A DNA stretch of 64,000 nt from Hyphomicrobiales bacterium (lineage in GTDB: Bacteria > Pseudomonadota > Alphaproteobacteria > Rhizobiales > Xanthobacteraceae), in assembly GCA_017305555.1 (NCBI GenBank), contig JAFKKM010000024.1, forward strand, positions 20,359-84,358, written 5' to 3'. Made by a program: the position numbers and the translations under genes. Below are positions 8,120 to 16,810 of this stretch, in pieces. The stretch's first letter is position 1. The number at the start of each line of letters is the position of its first letter. The notes beneath the pieces are model-generated. The model was not told the origin of the DNA and did not search any database. It saw only the letters and a program-made list of their open reading frames with translations.

Positions 8120-10447
8120 TCACTTCGTCACGAGTCTCGGAGCGGGCTCAGGGCTCCAGCTATACTTGAGCGTGCCGAGAACGGTGCGGCCCTGGCCCAA
8201 CGCGCAATACGGCAGGCCCGTGAAGCACGACTGGACATAGTAGTGGTCCGTCAGGTTCCTGACGTTGACCTGCGCCGTCAGGCCCCTCAGGTCGGGGCGC
8301 GTGTAGCCGAAATCATAGCTGATCGCGGCATCGACCACCGTGTAGGCCGGAACCCTCAGAGTATTGGCATAGTCGCCGAATGTGTCGCCGACATAGCGCA
8401 CGCCCGCGCCGAGCCCGAGGCCGGCCAGCGGCCCGTCATGCCAGGTGTACTTGCCCCACAGCGATGCCTGGTCGCGCGCCGTGTTGATCATGTCCTTGCC
8501 GGCATTGCCGGCAATGCTCGTTGCAACCTTCGGATCGAGATGGCTGTAGCCGGCGACGATCTCGAATTCGCGGGTGATGTTGCCCTTGGCTTCAAGTTCG
8601 AAGCCGCGCACGTGGAATGCGTCGGTCTGGGTGTTGAAGAACGGATTGGCAGGGTCCGCCGTCAGCACGTTGTTCTGCCGGGTGTCGAAATAGGCCGCGG
8701 TCAGCATCAGGTTGGTGCCGAGCGGCTGATACTTGACGCCGAACTCGATGTTGTCACCGGTGGTCGGCTTGAAGGTGTTGCCGAACAGATCGGCGCCGAG
8801 GTTCGGCGTGAACGACGTCGAGTAGGTCACGTAAGGCGATACGCCGTTGTCGAACAGATAGTTCAGGCCGACGCGTCCGGTCTGCGCCGTATCGCTGCGC
8901 GCGTAGTTGCCCGCCATCGGGTAGACGCCGGCGCTGGTGAACGCCGTGTTCACCACGTCCTGACGACCCGAAAGCGTCAGCGTCCAGCGGTCGAACTTGA
9001 TCTGGTCTTGCAGATAGAAACCGGCCTGAGTCTGGCGATCGTCCCGCTTGATAAACGGCGGCAGCAGCGAATCCCATGACGGGATCGCCGCGCCATAGAC
9101 CGGATTGAAGGCGTCGATCGGCGGGAAAGCATAGGTTATGCGGAATTCCGAATTCGCCTTCATGTGGGTGTAATCGAATCCGCCCAGCACCTTGTGCGTC
9201 ACTGGACCGGTGCGGAAATCCGCCTGCAACTGGTTGTCGAGGGTGAGGTTCTGGGTGTGCGCGCGGACGTAGTCATAGGAGCGCAGCACCAGGTTGTTGC
9301 CGATCATGCCTTCCGGGCGGATCGAATGCAGATCCTGCGTCGCTTCGGTGTAGCGGAAGTTCTGACGGAACTGGACGTTGTTGTCGAAGCGATGCTCGAA
9401 GGCATAGCCGAGCGCCATCTGCTCCAACAAGTAGCCGTCGGCACCCGGTTCGCCGAGATAGGTGCTGCGCTTGATGCGGCCGAGCGGATTGCCCGAGAAC
9501 GCCACCTGCCCCGGCACGTATTGCTGATATCCCTTGTTATCGATCTTCTGGTAGTGCGACAGGATCGTGAAGCTGGTGTCGGCATTCGGACGCCAGGTCA
9601 GGCTCGGCGCGATGAAAACCTTGTTGTCCTGAACGAAGTTCACCTCGGTGTTGCTCTGCCGGAACAATCCGACAAGGCGATAGAGCCATTGGCCCGCGGC
9701 ATCCACCGGGCCGCCGATATCGAACGCGCCCTGATAGCGGTCGTAGGATCCGAAATTACCCTCGACGCTGTAATGCGGTGTCGCCTGCGGCCGCTTGCTG
9801 ATCATGTTGACGATACCGCCCGGATCGCTGGCGCCGTACAGACCCGAGGACGGGCCCTTCAGCACTTCCAGCCGCTCGAGGCCGTAGGTCTCGATCTTCG
9901 GCGCGGCGAAGGTGGTGATGTCGGACGGCAACCGCAGGCCGTCGAGATAACGCGGCGCGTCGAAGCCGCGCACCTTGAAGTTATCGAAGAACTGGTTGGG
10001 GCCGAAGCTCGGTACCGTGACGCCCGGCGTATATCCGAGCGCCTGCGGCAGGTCCTGCGCGCCCTGCGCCACCATCTGGTCACGAGTGACCACCGACACC
10101 GATTGTGGCGTCTCGAGAATCGGCGTGTCGGTCTTGCTGCTGGAAATGCTTTGCTTGGCGGAATAGCCGACCACCGGGCCGGTGCCGCGCTCGGCCGGTA
10201 CGCTCGGGCCGGGCCGCGAAGCGGTCTGCTGCGTCGGCACGACCGGCGCCGGACGCGGTCGGGCGCGGCGGGTCGGCTGCGCGCGGCGGGCGGCACGCGG
10301 TTTCGGCGCGGTGACGGTGACCGTCGGCAGGTCCGACGATTGCGCATACACCTCGCCAGGCGCCATCGACAGAACGATCACACTTGCTGCTCCGAGAAGG
10401 CCGGCCCTTGTCAGAAAGTTTGCCTTGGCCCAACGCGTGCACGACAT
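8120..10447 (-). CDS. TonB-dependent siderophore receptor
   Basis: 775 residues from the ATG at 10445-10447, chosen because it starts a clean signal peptide (cleavage near APGEVYA-Q) and has a GGGG run upstream; an ATG 11 codons earlier lacks a ribosome site. A Pro/Arg-rich linker (about 50-85) is followed by the plug (ETPQSVSVVTRDQM, LGYTPGV, RGFD, RLEVLKGPSSGLYG) and a 22-strand barrel of the FhuA/FpvA ferric-siderophore class. There is no N-terminal STN signalling domain, so no ECF surface signalling is expected. The last strand RTVLGTLKYSW is followed by 11 extra residues, which is unusual for the family. An Irr-box-like site lies upstream. Confidence 0.93.
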   Translation of the reverse strand: MSCTRWAKANFLTRAGLLGAASVIVLSMAPGEVYAQSSDLPTVTVTAPKPRAARRAQPTRRARPRPAPVVPTQQTASRPGPSVPAERGTGPVVGYSAKQSISSSKTDTPILETPQSVSVVTRDQMVAQGAQDLPQALGYTPGVTVPSFGPNQFFDNFKVRGFDAPRYLDGLRLPSDITTFAAPKIETYGLERLEVLKGPSSGLYGASDPGGIVNMISKRPQATPHYSVEGNFGSYDRYQGAFDIGGPVDAAGQWLYRLVGLFRQSNTEVNFVQDNKVFIAPSLTWRPNADTSFTILSHYQKIDNKGYQQYVPGQVAFSGNPLGRIKRSTYLGEPGADGYLLEQMALGYAFEHRFDNNVQFRQNFRYTEATQDLHSIRPEGMIGNNLVLRSYDYVRAHTQNLTLDNQLQADFRTGPVTHKVLGGFDYTHMKANSEFRITYAFPPIDAFNPVYGAAIPSWDSLLPPFIKRDDRQTQAGFYLQDQIKFDRWTLTLSGRQDVVNTAFTSAGVYPMAGNYARSDTAQTGRVGLNYLFDNGVSPYVTYSTSFTPNLGADLFGNTFKPTTGDNIEFGVKYQPLGTNLMLTAAYFDTRQNNVLTADPANPFFNTQTDAFHVRGFELEAKGNITREFEIVAGYSHLDPKVATSIAGNAGKDMINTARDQASLWGKYTWHDGPLAGLGLGAGVRYVGDTFGDYANTLRVPAYTVVDAAISYDFGYTRPDLRGLTAQVNVRNLTDHYYVQSCFTGLPYCALGQGRTVLGTLKYSWSPEPAPRLVTK

Positions 10448-10813
10448 CTTCAAAACCCCCGCTCCAATGGTCCACCGCATTGCCGGTGGCGTGTTTGCCC
10501 CTCCTTATCATTCCCGCAACGAATACCAGCCCGCGCACGCTTAGAAGCCATTTAAATGCCACGCATCACCGGGCGCGGTGTTGCCGATGTGTCGCAAAAC
10601 CCCTGCGGCACAGTGGTTTTTCGCTTTCTACTTCGATTGATTCTAAGAAGTTTTCTAAATGTTACTGCGCGAACGCAAGCAATCTTTCAGCGCAGACGGA
10701 CCCATACGCCGCGGCGGTTCGGCTCCATCACCAACGCGAGATTATTTTCAGAGAACCAGCGCCAGAAGTTATCGGCCCCCACCTGCGTGAGGACAGCTAA
10801 AAATCATTGCGGG
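10448..10813. other. Intergenic region upstream of the TonB receptor
   Basis: 366 bases without a convincing gene between the LMW phosphatase gene (ends 10814) and the receptor. The middle (about 10610-10680) is clearly more AT-rich than its surroundings and contains the Irr-box-like palindrome at 10643-10660. No infA or maf gene, which often follow the phosphatase gene in related genomes, is present. Confidence 0.7.
10643..10660. promoter_or_regulatory. Candidate Irr box (iron control element) upstream of the siderophore receptor
   Basis: The bases TAAGAA-GTT-TTCTAA (10644-10658) form an imperfect palindrome one base from the ICE/Irr-box consensus as I recall it for Rhizobiales (TTAGAA-N3-TTCTAA). 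It lies in AT-rich DNA about 200 bases before the receptor start, which suits an iron-uptake gene. A bioinformatic match only. Confidence 0.5.
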
Positions 10814-11281
10814 TTACAACCCCACACTGCCGCCGTGCGCGAAGCGTTTGCGGATGCGTAGCGACAGCCCGTCGCAGACGTCGCGATAGGCCTGCATCCG
10901 CTGCTCGCGGCTGCCTTCCACCAGCGTCGGGTCTTGCGTCGGCCAATACTCCACTTCGATGGCGTGGGTGCGGGTCAATTCCAGTGCCTTGTGATGCGCC
11001 TGCGGCGACAGCGTGACGATGAGATCGAAGTTGAGACCTTCCCAATCCTCGAGATCCTCGAATGTCATCGGCCGATGCCGCGAGATATCTTGACCCAGCT
11101 CCGCCATGGTGGCCACCGCGAACGAATCGAGTTCACCTTTCCGCGCGCCGGCGGAGCGGACGTAAAGCGTTTTCGGGAACATCTGCTGCAACAGGCTCGC
11201 CGCCATCGGCGAGCGGACAGCATTCATCGTACATGCGAACAGCACGGCCTGCGGATGACGGACGCGCGGCGGCGCCTCCAT
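10814..11281 (-). CDS. Low-molecular-weight phosphotyrosine phosphatase / arsenate reductase-like protein
   Basis: 155 residues. The P-loop C-X5-R is present near the N-terminus as CTMNAVRS (Cys17, Arg23), and a late Asp in YWPTQDPT fits the general-acid loop. Family members dephosphorylate phosphotyrosine or reduce arsenate. Without arsR, acr3 or arsB nearby, arsenate reduction is less likely. It lies downstream of the UPF0262 and hisD genes on the same strand, an order widespread in Rhizobiales, so it probably belongs to that transcript. Confidence 0.85.
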   Translation of the reverse strand: MEAPPRVRHPQAVLFACTMNAVRSPMAASLLQQMFPKTLYVRSAGARKGELDSFAVATMAELGQDISRHRPMTFEDLEDWEGLNFDLIVTLSPQAHHKALELTRTHAIEVEYWPTQDPTLVEGSREQRMQAYRDVCDGLSLRIRKRFAHGGSVGL

Positions 11282-11325
11282 CGATCATCGCCGCCGTTCG
11301 TTGAAGCGTCGTGCGCCGCCGTTGA

Positions 11326-11826
11326 TCATTTCTCGCCCTTCCAGTGCAGCACGCAGATCAGGGTGAACAGACGGCGGGCGGTTTCGAAATCGACCCGCAC
11401 CTTGCCCGACAGCCGCTCCATCAGCGCCCGCGAGCCTTCGTCGTGGATGCCGCGCCGCCCCATGTCGATCGCCTCGATCTTGTCCGGGGTCGCGGTGCGG
11501 ATGGCGTGATAGTAGCTGTCGCAGATCATGAAGTAGTCTTTGACGACGCGGCGGAACGGCGTCAGCGACAACAGATGCGCCACCACTGGAGCGCCATCCT
11601 CGCGACGGATGTCGAACATCAGGCGATTGCCGGTGATGCCGAGATGCAGCGCGAACGGGCCATTGTCGGCGCCGTTCGGTGCGAACAGGTTCTGCTCGAT
11701 CAGATCGTAGATAGCGATGGCGCGTTCGTGCTCGATGTCCGGCCCGGAACGGCCGATCGAGTCCTCGTCGAGGGTGACCGCGACGATGCGGTTGCGGGAG
11801 TCATCCTCTGAGGCTGTCTTGCTCAT
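11326..11826 (-). CDS. UPF0262 family protein
   Basis: 166 residues from [21 protein letters not shown]. The conserved blocks [51 protein letters not shown] and [12 protein letters not shown] identify the UPF0262 family, which is confined to alphaproteobacteria and has no known function. The ATG at 11824-11826 overlaps the hisD stop codon (ATGA), which fixes the start; a longer in-frame extension would run into hisD. Its constant place behind hisD suggests co-expression, not necessarily a role in histidine synthesis. Confidence 0.9.
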   Translation of the reverse strand: MSKTASEDDSRNRIVAVTLDEDSIGRSGPDIEHERAIAIYDLIEQNLFAPNGADNGPFALHLGITGNRLMFDIRREDGAPVVAHLLSLTPFRRVVKDYFMICDSYYHAIRTATPDKIEAIDMGRRGIHDEGSRALMERLSGKVRVDFETARRLFTLICVLHWKGEK

Positions 11827-13121
11827 GACAAATTGAGGCGCCGTCCAATCGAGCGCGAATGGGCGTCCAGCCCCTCCGCATTGCCAAGGGTCATGGCCGC
11901 CGGCCCCAGCGCGCGCAACTGATCGGGCCCACACCGCAGGATCGACGTTCGCTTCATGAAGTCAAGCACGCCGAGCCCGGAGGAGAACCGCGCCGAGCGG
12001 GCGGTCGGCAGAACGTGGTTGGAGCCGCCAACATAGTCGCCGATCGCTTCCGGCGTATGCGGACCCAGGAACAGCGCGCCGGCGTTACGGACCTTCGCCG
12101 CCAGCGCGTCCGGATCGGCGGTCATGATCTCGAGGTGCTCGGCGGCGATGGCATCGGCGAGCTTCGCTGCCTCATCGAGGTTCTGCACCCGGATGACCGC
12201 GCCGAAGTCGTTCCACGAGGCGCGCGCGATCGCTTCGCGCGGCAACGTGGCAAGTTGCGCCTCCACCGCGCGCTCCACATCGCGCGCGAGGTCGTCGTCG
12301 TCGGTGATGAGGATCGACTGCGAGTCCTCGCCGTGCTCGGCCTGCGCCAAGAGGTCAGCGGCAATCCAGTCGGCGTTGCCGGTTCTGTCGGCGATCACCA
12401 GCACCTCGGAGGGACCGGCGATCATGTCGATACCGACCTTGCCGAACACCAGCCGCTTTGCGGCGGCGACATAGGCGTTACCCGGCCCGACGATCTTCGC
12501 CACCGGTGCGATAGTCGCCGTTCCGTAGGCCAGCGCCGCCACTGCCTGCGCGCCGCCGACCCGGTAGATCTCCGAGACACCCGCAAGCCGCGCCGCCGCC
12601 AGCACCAGCGGGTTGAGGATTTTGCCATCCGGCGTCGGCACAGCCATCACCACGCGCGGAACGCCGGCCACCACGGCCGGCACCACGTTCATCAGCACCG
12701 ACGAAGGATAGGCGGCGGTGCCGCCCGGCACATACAGACCAACCGCCTCGACCGCGCTCCAGCGCCAACCGAGTTCGACGCCCTGCGCGTCGGTGAACCG
12801 CTCGTCTTTCGGCATCTGCCGTCGGTGAAACGCCTCGATCCGGTCACGCGCGAACGCCAACGCATCAAGCGTCTTGGCGTCGCACGCCTTGACCGCCGCA
12901 TCGATCTCGGCTGGCGTGAAGCGCAAACCGCCGGCATCGACGGCAAAACGATCGAATTTGCGGGTCGCCTCGATGACGGCGGCATCGCCGCGCAGACGCA
13001 CATCATCGATAATGACGCGCACCACGGCTTCGACATCGGCCGACGCCTCGCGTTTGCTGGCGAGAAATGCCGCGAATTGCTGGGCGAAATCGGAGTTGCG
13101 GCTATCGATGCGGATCGGCAT
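11823..13121 (-). CDS. hisD: Histidinol dehydrogenase
   Basis: 432 residues, the usual length. The enzyme makes the last two oxidations of histidine synthesis, L-histidinol to L-histidine, with NAD and Zn. Recognisable blocks are [73 protein letters not shown] and GGSNHVLPT, which hold the catalytic and zinc residues (Gln/His of AQAEH, His of AEHLE). It is the only his gene in the window. It is followed by UPF0262 with an ATGA overlap and preceded, after about 100 bases, by the DUF2948 gene. Confidence 0.97.
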   Translation of the reverse strand: MPIRIDSRNSDFAQQFAAFLASKREASADVEAVVRVIIDDVRLRGDAAVIEATRKFDRFAVDAGGLRFTPAEIDAAVKACDAKTLDALAFARDRIEAFHRRQMPKDERFTDAQGVELGWRWSAVEAVGLYVPGGTAAYPSSVLMNVVPAVVAGVPRVVMAVPTPDGKILNPLVLAAARLAGVSEIYRVGGAQAVAALAYGTATIAPVAKIVGPGNAYVAAAKRLVFGKVGIDMIAGPSEVLVIADRTGNADWIAADLLAQAEHGEDSQSILITDDDDLARDVERAVEAQLATLPREAIARASWNDFGAVIRVQNLDEAAKLADAIAAEHLEIMTADPDALAAKVRNAGALFLGPHTPEAIGDYVGGSNHVLPTARSARFSSGLGVLDFMKRTSILRCGPDQLRALGPAAMTLGNAEGLDAHSRSIGRRLNLS

Positions 13122-13223
13122 GGCAGGTTTCCAGCATCCTTTTCACGAAGGACGACACCCTGCTCAATGACGCGACCGCAAATCGGCGTCAACCCTTTGT
13201 TTTCACGGATTAAGTCAAGATGC

Positions 13224-13625
13224 TCAGGCGTCGTCGGTGACAAGGTCCGCGAGTTCGCATTCGAGGCATTCAACCTCGAGCCGCAGCGCAGCGCCGCCGA
13301 CGAACATCAGCACCGCCGTGCCGCCTGGCGGGGTCGCCGGATAAAACTCGATGCCGAGCAGATCGAACGCAGCGTGCGGCGCATTGAGATCGATGTTGCG
13401 CGACTGGCACGACAACACACGATCGAACCGCAGCGCGGATGCCAACCGACGCGGCGTGGTCTCGCCGGTCAGTGTCTGTTCCCAATCAAGCCGACGCATT
13501 CCAACGATCAGCCGCTTGTCGCCTTGACGCCAGAGAATATCCGCCGCCGTCACCGAGGCTTCCTGCACATGCGCCGAGATCACTGCGAGATCGTCCTGAT
13601 CGAGTGCGATGAGACGCGCCGGCAT
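13224..13625 (-). CDS. DUF2948 family protein
   Basis: 133 residues from MPARLIALDQDDLAVISAHVQEA. The protein has a small alpha/beta composition (DILWRQGDKRLIVGMRRLDWE, LRFDRVLSCQSRNIDL, DLLGIEFYPATPPGGTAVLMFVGGAALRLEVECLE). This matches the DUF2948 family, found between murA and hisD in many Rhizobiales and of unknown function. The ATG at 13623-13625 lies seven bases after the murA stop codon, so it is probably in the murA transcript. Confidence 0.85.
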   Translation of the reverse strand: MPARLIALDQDDLAVISAHVQEASVTAADILWRQGDKRLIVGMRRLDWEQTLTGETTPRRLASALRFDRVLSCQSRNIDLNAPHAAFDLLGIEFYPATPPGGTAVLMFVGGAALRLEVECLECELADLVTDDA

Positions 13626-13632
13626 GATGCGA

Positions 13633-14922
13633 TCAGCCGCTGATGCGTTCGATGGTCGCGCCACAGGCCGAGAGCTTGTCTTCCAGCCGCTCGAAGCCGC
13701 GATCGAGATGATAGACGCGGTTCACCATGGTCTCGCCTTCGGCGACGAGACCCGCAATCACCAGCGACACCGAGGCCCGCAGGTCGGTCGCCATCACCGG
13801 CGCGCCGCGCAGCTTCTTCATGCCTTCGACGATGGCGGTTTCGCCGTCGAGATGAATCCGCGCGCCGAACCGCGCCAACTCCTGCACGTGCATGAAACGG
13901 TTCTCGAAAATCGTTTCGGTGATGTGCGAATTGCCTTCGGCGCGCGTCATCAGCGCCATCAACTGCGCTTGCAGATCGGTCGGGAAACCCGGGAACGGCG
14001 CAGTTTCCACGTTCACCGCCTTGATGCCCGCACCGTTGCGCGTGACGCGAATGCCGTCGTTGTTGACGGTGATGTTGGCGCCGGCCTGCGCCAGCACGTC
14101 GAGCGCCGCCTGCAACAGTTCAGGCCGTGCGCCGCTGAGCTGCACGTCGCCGCCGGTCATCGCGACTGCCATCGCATAGGTGCCGGTTTCGATACGGTCC
14201 GGCAGCACCGTATGTCGCGCGCCGTTCAACTTGGCGACACCCTCGATGACGATGCGCGGCGTGCCGGCACCGGTGATGCGCGCGCCCATTTTATTGAGGC
14301 AATCGGCGACATCGAGAATTTCCGGCTCGCAAGCCGCGTTGGTAATAACGGTCGTGCCCTTCGCGAGCGTCGCCGCCATCAGCGCGACATGGGTGCCGCT
14401 CACCGTGACTTTCGCAAAATCGATCTCGGCGCCCTTCAGGCCGCCCGGCGCTTTCGCGATTACATAGCCGCCGTCGATCGTAATATCGGCTCCGAGTTTC
14501 TCCAGCGCCATGATCAATAGATCGACCGGCCGCGTACCAATGGCGCAGCCGCCCGGCAGCGACACCTTCGCTTCATGCATCCGCGCGAGCAACGGCGCGA
14601 TCACCCAGAACGAGGCGCGCATTTTCGACACCAGTTCATAGGGCGCCGTGGTGTCGATGATGTTCGCCGCCGAAATATGCAGCGTCTGACCTTGATACTC
14701 GCGGTCGCCGGGACGCTTGCCCGCCGCCATGATGTCGACGCCGTGGTTGCCGAGAATCCGCTGCAACTGCGCGACGTCGGCGAGACGCGGCACGTTATCG
14801 AGGATCAGCGTCTGATCCGTCAGCAGGCTGGCGATCATCAACGGCAGCGCCGCGTTCTTCGCGCCGGAAATCGGAATTGTGCCGTTGAGTTGTTTGCCGC
14901 CGACGATGCGAATGCGATCCAT
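13633..14922 (-). CDS. murA: UDP-N-acetylglucosamine 1-carboxyvinyltransferase
   Basis: 429 residues, the normal MurA size, starting [27 protein letters not shown]. MurA transfers enolpyruvate from PEP to UDP-GlcNAc, the first committed step of peptidoglycan synthesis in the cytoplasm. The PEP-binding loop [14 protein letters not shown] keeps the catalytic Cys (Cys126, equivalent to Cys115 of E. coli), so fosfomycin sensitivity of the target is expected. The repeated inside-out alpha/beta domains are recognisable through [17 protein letters not shown] near the end. The start at 14922 was chosen over an in-frame upstream ATG because it begins the conserved N-terminus. Confidence 0.97.
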   Translation of the reverse strand: MDRIRIVGGKQLNGTIPISGAKNAALPLMIASLLTDQTLILDNVPRLADVAQLQRILGNHGVDIMAAGKRPGDREYQGQTLHISAANIIDTTAPYELVSKMRASFWVIAPLLARMHEAKVSLPGGCAIGTRPVDLLIMALEKLGADITIDGGYVIAKAPGGLKGAEIDFAKVTVSGTHVALMAATLAKGTTVITNAACEPEILDVADCLNKMGARITGAGTPRIVIEGVAKLNGARHTVLPDRIETGTYAMAVAMTGGDVQLSGARPELLQAALDVLAQAGANITVNNDGIRVTRNGAGIKAVNVETAPFPGFPTDLQAQLMALMTRAEGNSHITETIFENRFMHVQELARFGARIHLDGETAIVEGMKKLRGAPVMATDLRASVSLVIAGLVAEGETMVNRVYHLDRGFERLEDKLSACGATIERISG

Positions 14923-15059
14923 GCCCAGTCCCGTTGTTGCTACGCACAAATGTTTAGGCGAAGCCGCGCCCCATTGCAAAATCCTTCCCCAAAGTTCCAA
15001 TCTTTGCGGCGATTTGATGAGACCACCGGCAAATCAGGCCGGTATTGCCCCGATAAGCC

Positions 15060-15734
15060 TCAAAGCCGGTTGATATCCTCGCTTTCCAGCAACGGCTTCG
15101 GGTAGCCGTGACGCGCCACCGCCAGCATGGCCCGACCGACCTGCTCGGTGGTGGTCATGTAATTCGGGGCAACTTTATTCAGGAAAGTCAGGAGCGGAGC
15201 GGCCACCACATAGGCGGCCTGATACCACGCGGTCTTCGACCGGATGCCGTGTAGTGGCTGGATGCCGGCCGGCCGGAACATATAGGCCGCCTTGAACGGC
15301 AGCTTGAGCAGATCGTTTTCGGTCTTACCCTTGATACGGGCCCACATCACCGACCCGCGCTCGGTGCTGTCAGTGCCGCGCCCGGTAACATAAACGAACA
15401 CCATCTGCGGATTGAGTTTCGCGAGCGTCGTCGCGGCGGCCATGGTGATGTCATAGGTGAGATGACGATAACGTTCTTCGGTCAATCCGACCGAGGTGAC
15501 GCCGAGGCAGAAGAAACAGGCGTCGTAACCAGACAATCTGGATTCGATGACGGAGAAATCCAGAAAATTATCGTGACGCAACTCCTCGAGCTTGACGTTG
15601 CGCCGGCCGGTCACGCTGCGGCCGACGGAAAGAACGTGCTCGACATCGGGGTCGAGCAGGCATTCGCGCAGTACGCCCTGCCCGACCATTCCGGTCGCGC
15701 CGAACAAAATGACTTTTAATTTGCGACCGCTCAC
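15060..15734 (-). CDS. NAD(P)H-binding epimerase-like oxidoreductase (atypical SDR)
   Basis: 224 residues with a Rossmann fold at the N-terminus: KVILFGATGMVGQGVLRECL carries the GxxGxxG dinucleotide motif. FFCLGVTSVGL and FVYVTGRGTDSTERGSVMWARIKGKTE follow; YMFRPAGIQPLHG lies near residue 155. The resemblance is to HTATIP2/YbjT-type atypical short-chain dehydrogenases, which bind NADP but often lack a known substrate. It is preceded by the small charged protein gene with an ATGA overlap (15731-15734), so the two form a coupled pair upstream of murA. Confidence 0.82.
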   Translation of the reverse strand: MSGRKLKVILFGATGMVGQGVLRECLLDPDVEHVLSVGRSVTGRRNVKLEELRHDNFLDFSVIESRLSGYDACFFCLGVTSVGLTEERYRHLTYDITMAAATTLAKLNPQMVFVYVTGRGTDSTERGSVMWARIKGKTENDLLKLPFKAAYMFRPAGIQPLHGIRSKTAWYQAAYVVAAPLLTFLNKVAPNYMTTTEQVGRAMLAVARHGYPKPLLESEDINRL

Positions 15735-15931
15735 GCGTCGAGACCTTTCCGGATCGCGCCGACATCTGCGTCCGGAGATCCATCGGACTTGACCGCTTCC
15801 TGATTGCGTCCGCGCACCTGGGCCTTACGACGCTTGAGGTTTTCACGCAGCGCCAGTTTCAAACGGTCCTTGCGCTGGTCCTGAGTCCGACCGCCGGAAC
15901 GAGGCTTGCTGGCGTCTGATTGGTCTGACAT
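15731..15931 (-). CDS. Small highly charged hypothetical protein
   Basis: 66 residues from MSDQSDASKPRSGGRTQDQRKDR. It is strongly basic in the middle (RLKLALRENLKRRKAQVRGR), hydrophilic throughout, with no membrane segment or cysteine. It is not recognised. The composition would suit a nucleic-acid or ribosome-associated protein, but that is a guess. Its stop overlaps the start of the next gene (ATGA), the best sign that it is really translated. An upstream in-frame ATG adds a poor N-terminus and is not used. Confidence 0.65.
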   Translation of the reverse strand: MSDQSDASKPRSGGRTQDQRKDRLKLALRENLKRRKAQVRGRNQEAVKSDGSPDADVGAIRKGLDA

Positions 15932-16057
15932 GAGCGATGGTCTTTGGCAGGGCCCTGATGATCTGCTCGGATATGCGGCGGCGATTCGATCACATATGCT
16001 GCACCCCAATCTTAGCGGCTACGACCGCGACCGAAAACTGTTCTGGAGACATAAGCC

Positions 16058-16501
16058 ATGCCTTCTGCGTCCTCGCTGGCCAACCTGCCGCGCCAGACCG
16101 TCGCCAACTGGCACCGTTTCGTCGCGACCCGCGATCAGGCGCTGCTGGCCTCGCTCTTGGCGGAAGACGTGGTGTTTCGCTCCCCGGCCGTCCACGCGCC
16201 GATTCCCGGCCGGCCGGCAACGCTTCTGGTCCTGACCACCGTGGTGCAGATCTTCGAGAATTTCCGCTACGAGCGCGAATTCTCATCCGGAAGCCACGAT
16301 GCAGGGCTCGAATTCGCTGCCAATGTCGGCAAATTCGAGCTGAAGGGCATTGACCTCATCAAGTTCAATGCCGAGGGGAAGATGGTCGAGTTCGAGGTGA
16401 TGATCCGCCCGCTGAAAGCGTTGCAGGCGTTAGCCGAAGCCATGGGGAACCGAATCGGCCCGCAATTGATGGCGTTGAAATCGGCGACATCGGCCCGCTG
16501 A
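16058..16501 (+). CDS. NTF2-like / SnoaL-like family protein
   Basis: 147 residues with the cone-shaped alpha+beta fold signature. NWHRFVATRDQALLASLLAEDVVFRSPAVHAPIPGRPATLLVLTTV is the helical N-terminus followed by the strand that lines the pocket. FEFAANVGKFELKGIDLIKFNAEGKMVEFEVMIRP-type strands finish the fold. Members serve as isomerases, hydrolases or binding proteins, so no function is assigned. GGAG lies nine bases before the ATG at 16058. It stands alone between the divergent murA-side genes and tRNA-Thr. Confidence 0.82.
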   Translation: MPSASSLANLPRQTVANWHRFVATRDQALLASLLAEDVVFRSPAVHAPIPGRPATLLVLTTVVQIFENFRYEREFSSGSHDAGLEFAANVGKFELKGIDLIKFNAEGKMVEFEVMIRPLKALQALAEAMGNRIGPQLMALKSATSAR

Positions 16502-16620
16502 CCGTAAATTTTCCCCGATGACGCCGATTTCCGGCGTCCGTGCTTGCACCTCGGTGAGCCTTGTGGCAAGGATCGGCCGCCTCGGCGCAGCTCTTTCGGG
16601 CTGGCCCTGATGTGGCGTTT

Positions 16621-16695
16621 GCTGCCGTAGCTCAGTGGTAGAGCACTTCATTGGTAATGAAGAGGTCGACAGTTCAATCCTGTCTGGCAGCACCA
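16621..16695 (+). tRNA. tRNA-Thr (anticodon GGT)
   Basis: The sequence folds as a full cloverleaf. The acceptor stem GCTGCCG pairs with TGGCAGC (16685-16691, one G-U). The D arm is GCTC..GAGC. The anticodon stem CTTCA/TGAAG has loop TTGGTAA with GGT at 16653-16655. The T arm is GACAG-TTCAATC-CTGTC. Discriminator A is followed by an encoded CCA. Confidence 0.97.
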
Positions 16696-16810
16696 CCCCC
16701 GCTTCTCGCGAATTTCTCTCACACCATTACTGCCCCATAGCCAATTGTGATGGCTGGGCAATTGTGCCTTCCGGCGGTAGTGTTCCGGCATCAGACCAGC
16801 GGAGCCGCGC

